In this document: positions 51,319 to 61,100 of the stretch, piece after piece | How positions within the stretch are numbered: position 1 is the first letter of the stretch | Layout: each line of letters starts with the position of its first letter | Assembly (NCBI GenBank): GCA_020720625.1 | Contig: DYOH01000010.1 | Coordinates: forward strand, 1-64,000 | Source: Acetofilamentum sp. | GTDB taxonomy: Bacteria; Bacteroidota; Bacteroidia; Bacteroidales; DYOH01 | Reading direction: 5' to 3' | DNA: 64,000 bases | Position numbers and translations under genes: made by a program | The notes under the pieces: generated by a model | What the model was told of the DNA's origin: nothing | The model's input: only the letters and a program-made list of their open reading frames with translations | Database searches by the model: none

Positions 51319-51921
51319 ATGGGACCATTAGTAAAAATGGGAGAGATAGCCGCCGGTTGGGATTTTGTAATTGCATTTATCATCGGAATATTCTTTGGTA
51401 TTGTAATGGAGCAAGCCGGATTTTCATCCAGTAAAAAAATTACCGGATGGATTTATGGATATGATTTTACAGTTATTCGCGTATTTTTCACTGCCGCCAT
51501 TGTAGCCATGATAGGACTAGTTTTTATGCAGTATTTAGGCTGGATAAATTTTGGCGAATTATTTATTAATCCAAGTTATATTTGGTCTATACTATTAGGC
51601 GGAGCCTTAATGGGTGCTGGATTTGCCATTGGTGGATTTTGTCCGGGTACAAGCATTGCGGCGGCTGCAATTGGTAAGATTGATGCCATGGTTTTTGTTT
51701 TGGGCATAATGATTGGAGTATTTATTTTTGCCGAAGGTTTCCCTATTTGGGACGATTTATATACAGCTGCTAATCATGGACCATTATTAATTACCGATTT
51801 ATTAGGTATAAGCAAAGGTGTATGGACATTTATTTTTATTCTGATTGCTTTTGCTACGTTTTGGGGAACTGCCGCACTTAGAAAAAAATACGCGCACAAA
51901 GAGTTGGATTATAATAATTAA
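51319..51921 (+). CDS. YeeE/YedE (TsuA/PmpB-like) sulfur transporter half
   Basis: FGIVMEQAGFSSSKKI..., GGALMGAGFAIGGFCPGTSIAAAAIGKIDAMVFVLGIMIGVFIF. Confidence 0.88.
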   Translation: MGPLVKMGEIAAGWDFVIAFIIGIFFGIVMEQAGFSSSKKITGWIYGYDFTVIRVFFTAAIVAMIGLVFMQYLGWINFGELFINPSYIWSILLGGALMGAGFAIGGFCPGTSIAAAAIGKIDAMVFVLGIMIGVFIFAEGFPIWDDLYTAANHGPLLITDLLGISKGVWTFIFILIAFATFWGTAALRKKYAHKELDYNN

Positions 51922-51926
51922 TAGTT

Positions 51927-52589
51927 ATGGAACATAAAAAACAATTGAGAATATATTTGCTCTTAACTGCCGTATTTATGGTATTGGCTATCATCATGTT
52001 TTTCTTGCCTGATAAACGTGTAGATAAAGAGCTTTCTCCCAGAACGCTTATCAAACTTTATAATCATGGCAATGCCTATTATTCTGTTGATAAAGTCGCC
52101 AAAATGATAATTGATGAAAATCCTGCTTTGCAATTGGTTGATGTAAGAAGCGAAGCTGAGTTTGCAGAGTTCTCACTGCCGGGTGCTATTAATATTCCCT
52201 TAGAAAAAATTCTTGAAAAGGATGAGCATAACAATTATGTTTGGAAAGAGTATCTGCGTCCGGAGAAAAAAATTACAGTTTTTTATTCTAACGGCGATTT
52301 AAAAGCTGCACAGGCATGGACATTAGCAACGCGTTTGAGAATGGATAAAGTTTTTATGCTTGAAGGTGGATTAAATAATTGGTTTGATAAAATTATGACT
52401 CCCGAGGCCCCAAAGGCAACTACTGCTACACCCGAAGAATATGCAGCTTATGAATTTCGCAAGATGGCCAAAACATTTTTTGGCAGAGCTAATGCCGGAC
52501 AGGCTGCTTCTATTACTGCGGAAGAAAATGCAAATTCGGCACCGGTGGTTAAGAAGAAAAAGGTTGTGTCGGAAGGCGGAGGTTGTTAA
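51927..52589 (+). CDS. Membrane-anchored rhodanese-like protein lacking the catalytic Cys, C-terminal GGC
   Basis: N-terminal TM anchor; rhodanese signature LQLVDVRSEAEFAEFSLPGAINIPLEKI; loop TVFYSNGDLKAAQAW has Ser at the Cys position; tail VVKKKKVVSEGGGC-stop. Confidence 0.88.
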   Translation: MEHKKQLRIYLLLTAVFMVLAIIMFFLPDKRVDKELSPRTLIKLYNHGNAYYSVDKVAKMIIDENPALQLVDVRSEAEFAEFSLPGAINIPLEKILEKDEHNNYVWKEYLRPEKKITVFYSNGDLKAAQAWTLATRLRMDKVFMLEGGLNNWFDKIMTPEAPKATTATPEEYAAYEFRKMAKTFFGRANAGQAASITAEENANSAPVVKKKKVVSEGGGC

Positions 52590-52597
52590 ACCATAAA

Positions 52598-53263
52598 ATG
52601 GATTTTAAAATGGAAGAAAGAAAAGATTATGGACCAGTTACAATTGGTCATTTAGTTGGAGTAATCATATTCTCACTTATATTACTTATTGGCTTAGTGG
52701 CGTATAATTCAAAATCGCCCAGATATGTACTTAGCCCCGATGAATCGTTGGCTCACATAAGTGCAGAAGCCAAACAACTTGACGCTCCTATGATGGCAGA
52801 GGTTGTAATTTCTAATGATTCTCTTTACAGGATTATAGATTTGCGTTCTCCAAGATTATTTATGAATAAACATATTCCCGGTTCTGTGAACATTCCAATG
52901 GGAAGATTATTCGATAAAGAGTTTGAATCGATTTTTAATCAGCACGAAAGAATCAATATCTTGATTGGCGGCACATCTGCTGAGTCAGCCATAGCTTATA
53001 TGATGCTTAACGACGAGGGCTTTAAAAATATACGATTGGTTTCTTTTGGAGTAGATTTTGTTCTGACTAATATCATTGCAAAATTTGCGCCGCTTAACGG
53101 AAAATACGACGAGGAAAGAAGCATTTATAATTACGCCAAAATCGTGAATGAAACTCCCGGATTTTCTATAGATGCAACTGCTGCACCTGCTTCTGTTGAA
53201 GAGACTTCTGCACCTGTGAAGAAGAAGAAAAGTTCTGGGAATCAAGAATCCGGTGGATGCTAA
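52598..53263 (+). CDS. Membrane-anchored rhodanese-like protein lacking the catalytic Cys, C-terminal GGC
   Basis: N-terminal TM anchor; YRIIDLRSPRLFMNKHIPGSVNIPMGRL; loop INILIGGTSAESA has no Cys; tail VKKKKSSGNQESGGC-stop. ATG at 52598 chosen over TTG at 52583. Confidence 0.85.
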   Translation: MDFKMEERKDYGPVTIGHLVGVIIFSLILLIGLVAYNSKSPRYVLSPDESLAHISAEAKQLDAPMMAEVVISNDSLYRIIDLRSPRLFMNKHIPGSVNIPMGRLFDKEFESIFNQHERINILIGGTSAESAIAYMMLNDEGFKNIRLVSFGVDFVLTNIIAKFAPLNGKYDEERSIYNYAKIVNETPGFSIDATAAPASVEETSAPVKKKKSSGNQESGGC

Positions 53264-53280
53264 ATTCAAAAATTTAAAAA

Positions 53281-54402
53281 ATGAGAAAATTTAATTTTAT
53301 ATTAATTGTATTAATTGCGGGAGTATTTTCATTTTTCGCCTGCAATAATCAGGCTGCTCAGGAAGAAATTGTCGTTGGTCAGACAAATCTTGCCAATGAA
53401 TCGGAGGCTCTTGTTAATTTTCTTGAAAAATCCGGTGATTATATTAACTCAGCCGAATCGCCTTCATTGATTGACGCAAATGATGTGTCTGAAAATGGAA
53501 AAAAATATTTGGTGCTGGATATCCGCATAAACGAAGATTATGTGGCCGGACATATCGATGGTGCGATTAACACTCCTGCGAACGAGGTGCTTCAATATCT
53601 GGAGCTAACTGAGAGTGCGGCTGCTTATGAAAAAGTAGTTATTGCTTGTTATTCTGGTCAGAATGCTAGCTATATTACTTCAGTACTAAGAATGTTGGGA
53701 TACGGAAATGTATATGCCTTGAAATTTGGCATGAGTAGCTGGAATAAAGCCACGGCTTCGCATTGGCTGGAAAATATTTCCAACAAATTTGTAGCCCAAC
53801 TTGAGCAAAATGGAAATCCGAAAAATGCTAAATCGGCTTTGCCTCAGCTGAATACAGAGAGCGCCAATGCTTATGATGTGTTGTATAAGCAGGCATTTAA
53901 AGTGCTCGATGAAGGATTAAATCCGGCTAAAATAAAAGCAGAGGAAGTGTTTGCTGATCCTTCTAAATATTACATTATTAATTACTGGCCATTAGAGCAA
54001 TATGCTGTTGGGCATATTCCTGGTGCTGTTCAGTATCAGCCTAAAAAAACACTTGCAACGTCGCGCGACTTAACTACTTTGCCATCGGATAAACCTATTG
54101 TGGTATATTGCTATACCGGACAAAATGCTGCTTTTGTTACTGCTTTTTTGAGAGTTTTAGGATATGATGCAAAGGTATTATTGTATGGAGCAAATTTTTT
54201 TATGAATGGAAAAATGAAATCTGATCCTATTCTTGGGAATGCTTTCTCGGTAGAGAAAATTAATAATTTTCCGTTAACGGAGGGCGAGGAGCCATCTAAA
54301 ATGGTGGTTAAGGCTGGTTTGGCTTCTCAGAAAGCTGATGAGCCAAAAGCCGGAGTGCCTGTGAAGAAGAAAAAAGAAGTGTCGGAAGCCGGTGGTTGTT
54401 AA
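53281..54402 (+). CDS. Double-rhodanese lipoprotein with C-terminal GGC
   Basis: Lipobox FSFFAC; two active-site loops VVIACYSGQNAS and IVVYCYTGQNAA; tail VKKKKEVSEAGGC-stop. Confidence 0.9.
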   Translation: MRKFNFILIVLIAGVFSFFACNNQAAQEEIVVGQTNLANESEALVNFLEKSGDYINSAESPSLIDANDVSENGKKYLVLDIRINEDYVAGHIDGAINTPANEVLQYLELTESAAAYEKVVIACYSGQNASYITSVLRMLGYGNVYALKFGMSSWNKATASHWLENISNKFVAQLEQNGNPKNAKSALPQLNTESANAYDVLYKQAFKVLDEGLNPAKIKAEEVFADPSKYYIINYWPLEQYAVGHIPGAVQYQPKKTLATSRDLTTLPSDKPIVVYCYTGQNAAFVTAFLRVLGYDAKVLLYGANFFMNGKMKSDPILGNAFSVEKINNFPLTEGEEPSKMVVKAGLASQKADEPKAGVPVKKKKEVSEAGGC

Positions 54403-54496
54403 GTTCAAACTTAACACGGATTATATCTGCCTGACTTTGGAGATTTCATGCATTAGATAAATTTGATAAATGCAGATGTAAAAATGTTTATTATTT

Positions 54497-54533
54497 AAAA
54501 AAGGCTGAAAGTATTTTCTTTCAGCCTTTTTTT
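54497..54533 (+). terminator. Intrinsic terminator ending the psr/rhodanese gene set
   Basis: aaaaaaggctgaaag / ctttcagccttttttt perfect stem, 6-nt loop, T-tract. Confidence 0.88.
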
Positions 54534-54574
54534 ATAATTATTTATTGCATAAGGAAATTTCTTTGGGGAATTTT

Positions 54575-55669
54575 CTAGTTTGATTTCTCGAAAATTTCTA
54601 TTTCAAAAATAAGTGGCCATTTTTTACCTGTTACGAAAATTTTGTTTTGGTTTTTATCAAAGGCAATACCGTTAAGTACATCTGTATCTGGTAAATATAA
54701 TTTTTTGTCTAATATATTATCTAATTCTATGTAGGCTTCTACATTTCCCAAAGTCGGATCGATAATGGCAATTTTATCAGTTAAATAGATATTTGCCCAG
54801 ATTTTGCCTTCGATGTATTCAAGTTCATTTAACTGGTCTACAGCTTTTTTGTTATCATATACCTGAAGTCTTTTTACCTCTGTGTAGTTATTGGGGTCAA
54901 GAAAGTAAAGAATATTAGTTCCATCGCTCATTATCAGAAAAGTAGAATCTGTTGTTAGCCCCCAACCTTCTGTAGAATAATTAAACTGCTCAATCAACTT
55001 AAAATCAGACTTATTGTAAACAAATCCAATACCCGAACGCCAGCTAAGTTGAATAATTTTGTTGTGGATAGCCGTAATTCCCTCTCCAAAAATATTTGCA
55101 GGAATAGAAAAACTATTAAGTACTTGCCCGCTTGCCGGATTTACTTTTCTTAAACTAGATTCTCCTTTTAAGCCAGTGGCTTCGTAAAAGAAACCATTTT
55201 CGTAGAAAAAGCCTTGGGTAAAGGCCGTTTTGTCGTGTGGTAATGTTTTTATTACTATATAATCGTAAATTACTGGTTTATTGGCAGCATACACAACAAA
55301 ATTAGCAGAACAAATCGAGAAACTACTGTCTTTATATGCTTTTAATAAGAAACTATGATTTCCTGTTTTTGCATTTTGCAAGGCAAAACTCATTGTATCG
55401 GCAATTGTCGAAAAAAATCTACTTAACTTATTGTCTAATAATAAACTAAATGAATCTGGAAGAATTTCATTTTTAAGTTCGATAGAAATTATTAGGGTGT
55501 CGTTAGGAATTGCCTTTGATTTATTGAGCGAGATACTCGTTTTAGGTAGATTTTTCTGTAAATCTTCTGTCTCCACTTTTTTTTGAGTGGATGCATTATT
55601 TTTCTGATTACAAGCTGATATGCCTAGTGCTGAAAGCACCATGATATTTAAAACTAGTTTGATGCTCAT
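54575..55669 (-). CDS. Glutaminyl-peptide cyclotransferase-like lipoprotein
   Basis: Lipobox ALGISAC; KTLPHDKTAFTQGFFYENGFFYEATGLKGESSLRKVN, typical of the glutamine cyclotransferase family. Confidence 0.88.
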   Translation of the reverse strand: MSIKLVLNIMVLSALGISACNQKNNASTQKKVETEDLQKNLPKTSISLNKSKAIPNDTLIISIELKNEILPDSFSLLLDNKLSRFFSTIADTMSFALQNAKTGNHSFLLKAYKDSSFSICSANFVVYAANKPVIYDYIVIKTLPHDKTAFTQGFFYENGFFYEATGLKGESSLRKVNPASGQVLNSFSIPANIFGEGITAIHNKIIQLSWRSGIGFVYNKSDFKLIEQFNYSTEGWGLTTDSTFLIMSDGTNILYFLDPNNYTEVKRLQVYDNKKAVDQLNELEYIEGKIWANIYLTDKIAIIDPTLGNVEAYIELDNILDKKLYLPDTDVLNGIAFDKNQNKIFVTGKKWPLIFEIEIFEKSN

Positions 55670-55670
55670 T

Positions 55671-56168
55671 TTACAATTCTTTGGGTTTCAGTATAAAGTT
55701 CAGAATCCCTAGGTTTGGCAATACTTTGTTCCAATTTTCCGTTTCGAAAACAAAGTAGGCAGCTGCGGCCGTGGGCATTGCTTCAGATTTTTCTTTATTT
55801 TGGGCTAATATGTTCACAATATTTTCTATATGCGGATTATGCCCAATAATGAGCGCTCTGTTTATTTCATTCGGAATTTGTTGAATAAATTGAAGGTAAT
55901 CTGCTTTAACGCCAAAGTAGAATCGCATGTCGAATTCGATTGCTTTAAGCTCAATATTTAGTTTTTTCGCTACGAGTTTTGCCGTTTCTTTAGCTCTTAT
56001 GGCCGTGCTCGAAAATATTTTGTCGGGAACAATATTTCGGTTTATAAACTCCTGCGCAATAATTGGTGCAGCAAGTTTTCCTCGTTCATTCAGAGGCCTG
56101 TCAAAATCAGACTGAGATTCGGTATCCCAATCTGATTTTGCATGACGCATTATTATTAATTCTTTCAT
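55671..56168 (-). CDS. Histidine phosphatase family protein (SixA-like)
   Basis: LIIMRHAKSDW...DFDRPLNERGKLAAP; ALIIGHNPHIENI. Confidence 0.9.
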   Translation of the reverse strand: MKELIIMRHAKSDWDTESQSDFDRPLNERGKLAAPIIAQEFINRNIVPDKIFSSTAIRAKETAKLVAKKLNIELKAIEFDMRFYFGVKADYLQFIQQIPNEINRALIIGHNPHIENIVNILAQNKEKSEAMPTAAAAYFVFETENWNKVLPNLGILNFILKPKEL

Positions 56169-56202
56169 TTTTAGTAGGATATAGATGTTTTAGGAGACAT
56201 TA

Positions 56203-57300
56203 TTATACATTAAATCTGATATTTAGAATATCGCCGTCTTGTACAATATAATTTTTACCTTCTACAAAAAATTTACCAGCTGCTTTAACGGCAGGCTCTG
56301 TTTTGTAGTGAATAAAATCATTGTATTTCATTACCTCGGCCCTGATAAAACCTCTTTCTAAGTCGGAGTGAATAACCCCTGCAGCCACAGGAGCCGTTGA
56401 ACCTTTGCGAATTGTCCATGCACGAATTTCTTTGGGCCCAACAGTAAAAAAGGTTTGCAGGTTAAGCAGGCTATATGCCGAACGTAATAGTTTGTTTACG
56501 CCTGGCTCCGAAAGCCCTGCGTCTGCCAGAAATACTTTTCGGTCTTCAGGGTCTTCTAGTTCTGCAATTTCGGCATCCAATCTGGCTGCAATGGTTAAAA
56601 TTTCAGTGTTTTGTCCGCTTAAATGTGTTTTTACGGCTTCAACGTATGCATTTCCGTTAGCGGCAGAGGCATCGTCTACATTACAAACGTAAATAATCGG
56701 TTTTTCGGTGAGTAAAAACATATCATAAAGGAATTTTTTGTCGTCATCGGAGACTTCATAATCGCGCACATTTTTAAAATCTTCGATATGTTCTTTGAGT
56801 TTTTCCAACACTTCTATGCCTTTTTTGGCTTCTTTATCGCCCGATTTTGCTACTTTTTGCAGGCGTACAATTTTCTTTTCTACCGATTCTAAATCTTGTA
56901 CTTGTAGTTCAAGGTCAAGAATTTCAATATCGCGCACTGGGTCTATAGAACCTTCTACATGGGGCAATTCCGGGTCGTCGAAGCATCTTAAAACATGAAT
57001 TACGGCATCGGCATTGCGCATATCGCCCAAAAACCTATTTCCAACACCTTCGCCTTTACTCGAACCCTTGGTTAATCCAGGAAGGTCTATGATATCTACC
57101 GTTGCCGGTATTATTCGTTCGGTGGGCTGACATTTTTCCAACTCATATAATCTAGGGTCGGGTACGTCTACTTTTCCAATGTTTGATTTTGATGCACTAA
57201 ATGCATAATTGGTGGCCTCTGCTTTGGTTTCGGAGAAGCAGTTAAAAATGGTTGTTTTGCCTACATTGGTTAGGCCTACTATGGCGCAGTGTAATCCCAT
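56203..57300 (-). CDS. ychF: YchF/OLA1 family GTP/ATPase
   Basis: CAIVGLTNVGKTTIFNCFS, DIIDLPGLTKGSSKGEGVGNRFLGDMRNADAVIHVLRCF, C-terminal TGS-like region. Confidence 0.95.
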   Translation of the reverse strand: MGLHCAIVGLTNVGKTTIFNCFSETKAEATNYAFSASKSNIGKVDVPDPRLYELEKCQPTERIIPATVDIIDLPGLTKGSSKGEGVGNRFLGDMRNADAVIHVLRCFDDPELPHVEGSIDPVRDIEILDLELQVQDLESVEKKIVRLQKVAKSGDKEAKKGIEVLEKLKEHIEDFKNVRDYEVSDDDKKFLYDMFLLTEKPIIYVCNVDDASAANGNAYVEAVKTHLSGQNTEILTIAARLDAEIAELEDPEDRKVFLADAGLSEPGVNKLLRSAYSLLNLQTFFTVGPKEIRAWTIRKGSTAPVAAGVIHSDLERGFIRAEVMKYNDFIHYKTEPAVKAAGKFFVEGKNYIVQDGDILNIRFNV

Positions 57301-57372
57301 TATTGTGTATTTGTTAGTTAAAAAATTTTGCGCAAAGTTAATTTTTTTTTCTTTTTTTTGTCGTATTATTCG

Positions 57373-57406
57373 TGCATCAAAAAAAAAGACTGTCGGAAAA
57401 GCAGTC
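57373..57406 (-). terminator. Possible intrinsic terminator
   Basis: Minus strand agactg-cttttccga-cagtct followed by a T-run. Confidence 0.4.
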
Positions 57407-57497
57407 TGCTTGCTGAAAAATAATCTTTTTGGTTTTAAGATTTGTTTTCAACAGACTTGTTAATCCAACAGTCCTGGTTTTAATGAAAATGAAATGT

Positions 57498-57863
57498 TTA
57501 GATTTTTTCAATCATAATCTTGGTCATTTCGTGTGTATTGGCGTTAAAAATAAGCTTATACGAAATCATTTTTTCTAAATCTCTAATTTCTACATGTATA
57601 ATATAATCATTTGGGGTATGGTACAGCATTTCGTAGATTTCCGGTTCCGGATTAAACATTTGAATTTCAATAATTTTTCCTAAATCAGTTTCGTAAGAGA
57701 TTCCCAATGGAAGCACAAGCACATCTGCTTCAAATGTAAGCAAGTGTCTTAATTCTTCGCTGTAAATAAGTTCTACCGAAATGTTTTTTTCGGGTATGCT
57801 ATTGTTTGCATTTATCTGCAATCCAAATATCATAAATAAGGTAATAAGCAACAAGTTTTTCAT
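57498..57863 (-). CDS. Small exported hypothetical protein
   Basis: 121 aa with signal peptide (MKNLLLITLFMIFGLQINANN). Confidence 0.65.
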   Translation of the reverse strand: MKNLLLITLFMIFGLQINANNSIPEKNISVELIYSEELRHLLTFEADVLVLPLGISYETDLGKIIEIQMFNPEPEIYEMLYHTPNDYIIHVEIRDLEKMISYKLIFNANTHEMTKIMIEKI

Positions 57864-58123
57864 GGTTTTTTAATTTATGGTTAATTGTAGTATTCAAACC
57901 TTATGCCATGATTGTGTATGTTTCTGTATATTAATCAGTTGATTTTTCCTATTAACATCTCATTAAAGTGAAAAACGTACGGAAATGAACATTTCAATCT
58001 CCATTTTTGTACAAATAAGTAATTTTTAAATGATAGAATGGATAATTTTCTAATTTACAATATCTTATGTGGATTGTGAAAATATTTTCATTGTACTATA
58101 AAATCAAATTTTGTATTTCTCGA

Positions 58124-61100
58124 TTAAGGTTTGATTTTGATTGTGCTAAATCCGTGCGATTCTTTTCTTACTTCAATTTGGGTTAAAATTCGTTCTTTCA
58201 AGGATTCCACATGCGAAATAATGCCAATAATTCTGCCACTTGTAATTTGAAGTTTTTCTAATGCGTCCATGGCTGTATCAAGTGTATTTTGGTCGAGCGA
58301 GCCAAAGCCTTCGTCTATAAACAAGCTGTTTATTTTAGTTTTTGCACCGGCCAGGTCTGCCAATGCTAAAGCCAAGGCAAGACTAATTAAGAAAGTTTCG
58401 CCTCCGGATAGTGTAGCTGTGCTTCTTACAGAATCTCCTTGGTATGAGTCGCTAATCATTAGGTCTTTTTCTATGCTGTCGCCAATAATGGTATATCTAT
58501 CCGAGAAATGTGCTATATGCTTGTTCGATAAACTTATAAGATGTTTAAGCGTATATTCTTGAGCAAACTGACTGTATTTTTTTCCTTCTTTATCACCTAT
58601 TAATTCTTTGAGTTGAGTCCATACAAGCAATTCTTTTTTTTGATTTTCTATTTTGGTGTTGATATCGCCTGCCAGAATTAGATTTTTTTCGTGGTTTTGT
58701 AGTTTTTCTTTTTGGGCACCGAGCAATTCGTTTAGCGATTGTCTGTTTGTTTTTAGTAGCATTATTGTTTCATCCGGATTTTCATTAGACACTTCATGGT
58801 TTATTTTCTCGAATATCTTTAGCTGTTCCGATTTTTTATTGTTCAGTAAAATCTCTGATTCCGTTTTTTTTATTGCTAAGGCTAAACGGGTTTGTTTTAT
58901 TTTTTCTGCTTCCGAATTACTTAAAATTAGCATGCTAGCTTCTTCAGTAGTCGATATTTCGATGGCCCTAAGATGTAAAATAAGTTCCGATTCCGATTTA
59001 CGCAATTTTTGGTCTTTTATTTCTGTTTCTTTAAGTAAATCAATAATTTGATGATTAGTTTCCAATAGTGAAGTGTCGGTTTGGGTTAATTGTTGCTGTA
59101 GATTTTTTACGTTTGTTTTCTGCAAATCAAGTTCGGTAAATAATTTATTTTGATATTTCAATGGATTATCACTTGGAATCAGCTCTTTTCGCTTGTTTTT
59201 TAGTTTTTCAATTGTGGGAGTTTGTTCTCGGAAATAATCAGTTAAACTCTTTATTTGCCTGTCTAGCAGGCTTATATTTTTAAGTAAGTTTTCAGCTTCT
59301 TTTCCTTTAAACACGGCATCTGCATCGTTCTGAGTTTTCTGTTTTTGTTTTGATTGATAGATTTCTAGTTTATTCTGAAGAGCCGCTATTTGCGCAAAAA
59401 TTTCTATTCGTGGTAAATAGTATTCTGCGTAGGGCGCCATAATTTTGCTTAGTTCGATATAAGTTGCCATGCTTTTTTCCGATTTTTCTATCATTTTATC
59501 AAGCATTTGTAGCAGATATTCGGCCGAGATTTGGTTCTCGAGCATTTTTTTTGTTTCGGACAATTTCAAACCATTGGCTTCAGTTTTTTTGAATTCTATA
59601 AAAAGTGCATCGGTTTCCTTCACAAAGTATTGTGCTAAAATTTGGTCGATTTCATTTTGCCATTTCTTTTTTTCATCGAGCAGTCTTTTTATCTCATTTT
59701 GATGATGTTCACAATTGGTTTTAAATGCTGATATATTTTCGTTAATTTTCTGTAAATTTATTTGCCATTGGGTAATCTCCGTTTTGGTTTGTCCAATAAG
59801 GTTTTCGGTGTCTGAAAGTAGCTTAGGTTTGTATGATTTTTTATAAGGATGGTGCTCCGAGCCGCAAAGTGGGCAGGCTTCGTTTTCTTTAAGATTTTCG
59901 CGGTATTTTTCGAGTTTTTTTTCTTCGTTTTCCCGTTCCTTTCTTTTTTGTAATTCTTCTAATTTTAATACTTTTACGTTTAATTCAATATTTGTTCTTT
60001 CTTTTTCAGTTTCTTTCCTTACCAAATTTTCTTTATTTTGAGCAAGTGTTTCGCTTATTTCGGATTGCCTTTTTGTTAATTCTTTCAAAATTTCTACTTT
60101 TTTGAGCGTATCGCGCAGCAAACTGTATTTATCTCTTTGATAATTTAACTCATTTTCAATACTTTCTCTAGTAATTCCGGCAGGTATATTTGTTTTTATG
60201 CTCTCAAGTTTTTCTATTGTTTCCGATTTTTTGTGTAAAAGCTGATTGTGTATTTTTTCTATGGGTTGCTTCATGTCAAAGCCGTTATTTTTTAATTCTT
60301 GGGCTTCTTTTTGGAATGTATCATAAAAAAACTGCCAGTTTTTGTATTCGTTTTTTATTTTGTGAATATCTTCCGATAAATCTGCAATTTTTTTATTTTC
60401 GTTTAACCATTGTGTATCGTCTAAAATTAGATTTTTAAGATTTTGAATTTTTATATGCAGCTTTTCTTTTTCTTTTTGTTTTTCATGCAGTTCTTTCGTA
60501 ATTATTAATTCAGCATCTTTCTTTTCGTTAAAGAGAAGCTGATGTTTTTCTATTTCGCTTTGCAAACTAAGGGCATCTTGAATTTTTGGTAATTCATTTT
60601 GGTAAAACTCCGATTTTTCATTCAACCAAGCATTTTCGGAATCAAGTTTTTTCGCAATTTCTTGTTTTTTAGTGTTTAGTAATCTATCGGATTCTTTGAG
60701 TCTTTCAAGTTTTGTATTGCTTTCTTTTACGCTTATTTTTAGGTTTTTAATTTCTTCAAGTGCCTGTATGAAGGGCACAATTTGTTCGTGTTTTTTTAAT
60801 TTCTCAAAATCTTTTTCATGTTCGCTTATTTGCTTTTCTGCCTGAAAAATTGCAGCCGAAATAGCTAGTATCTCTTGCTCTATAAGTTTTTTTTGCTCTA
60901 GCAGTTGTTGCTGATTAAGCCAATAGCTCAATTGGTTGTCTATTAGCACAAGTTCAGATGTTGTGTTTTTCAAACTTTGATGTATTATTTCAACATCTTC
61001 GTTGGTCAGCAAATCTATTCCAACAAGTTGTTGGTTTATTAGCTGTAACTTATTTTCTTCGGCTCTATACCTTTCGAAAACTGCAGTGCCTATGTTTCTA

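Noticed and set aside
42184-54402. Possibility that the sulfur island is a mobile or phage element
   Set aside because: No integrase, transposase, tRNA, direct repeats or obvious composition break seen at its edges by eye.
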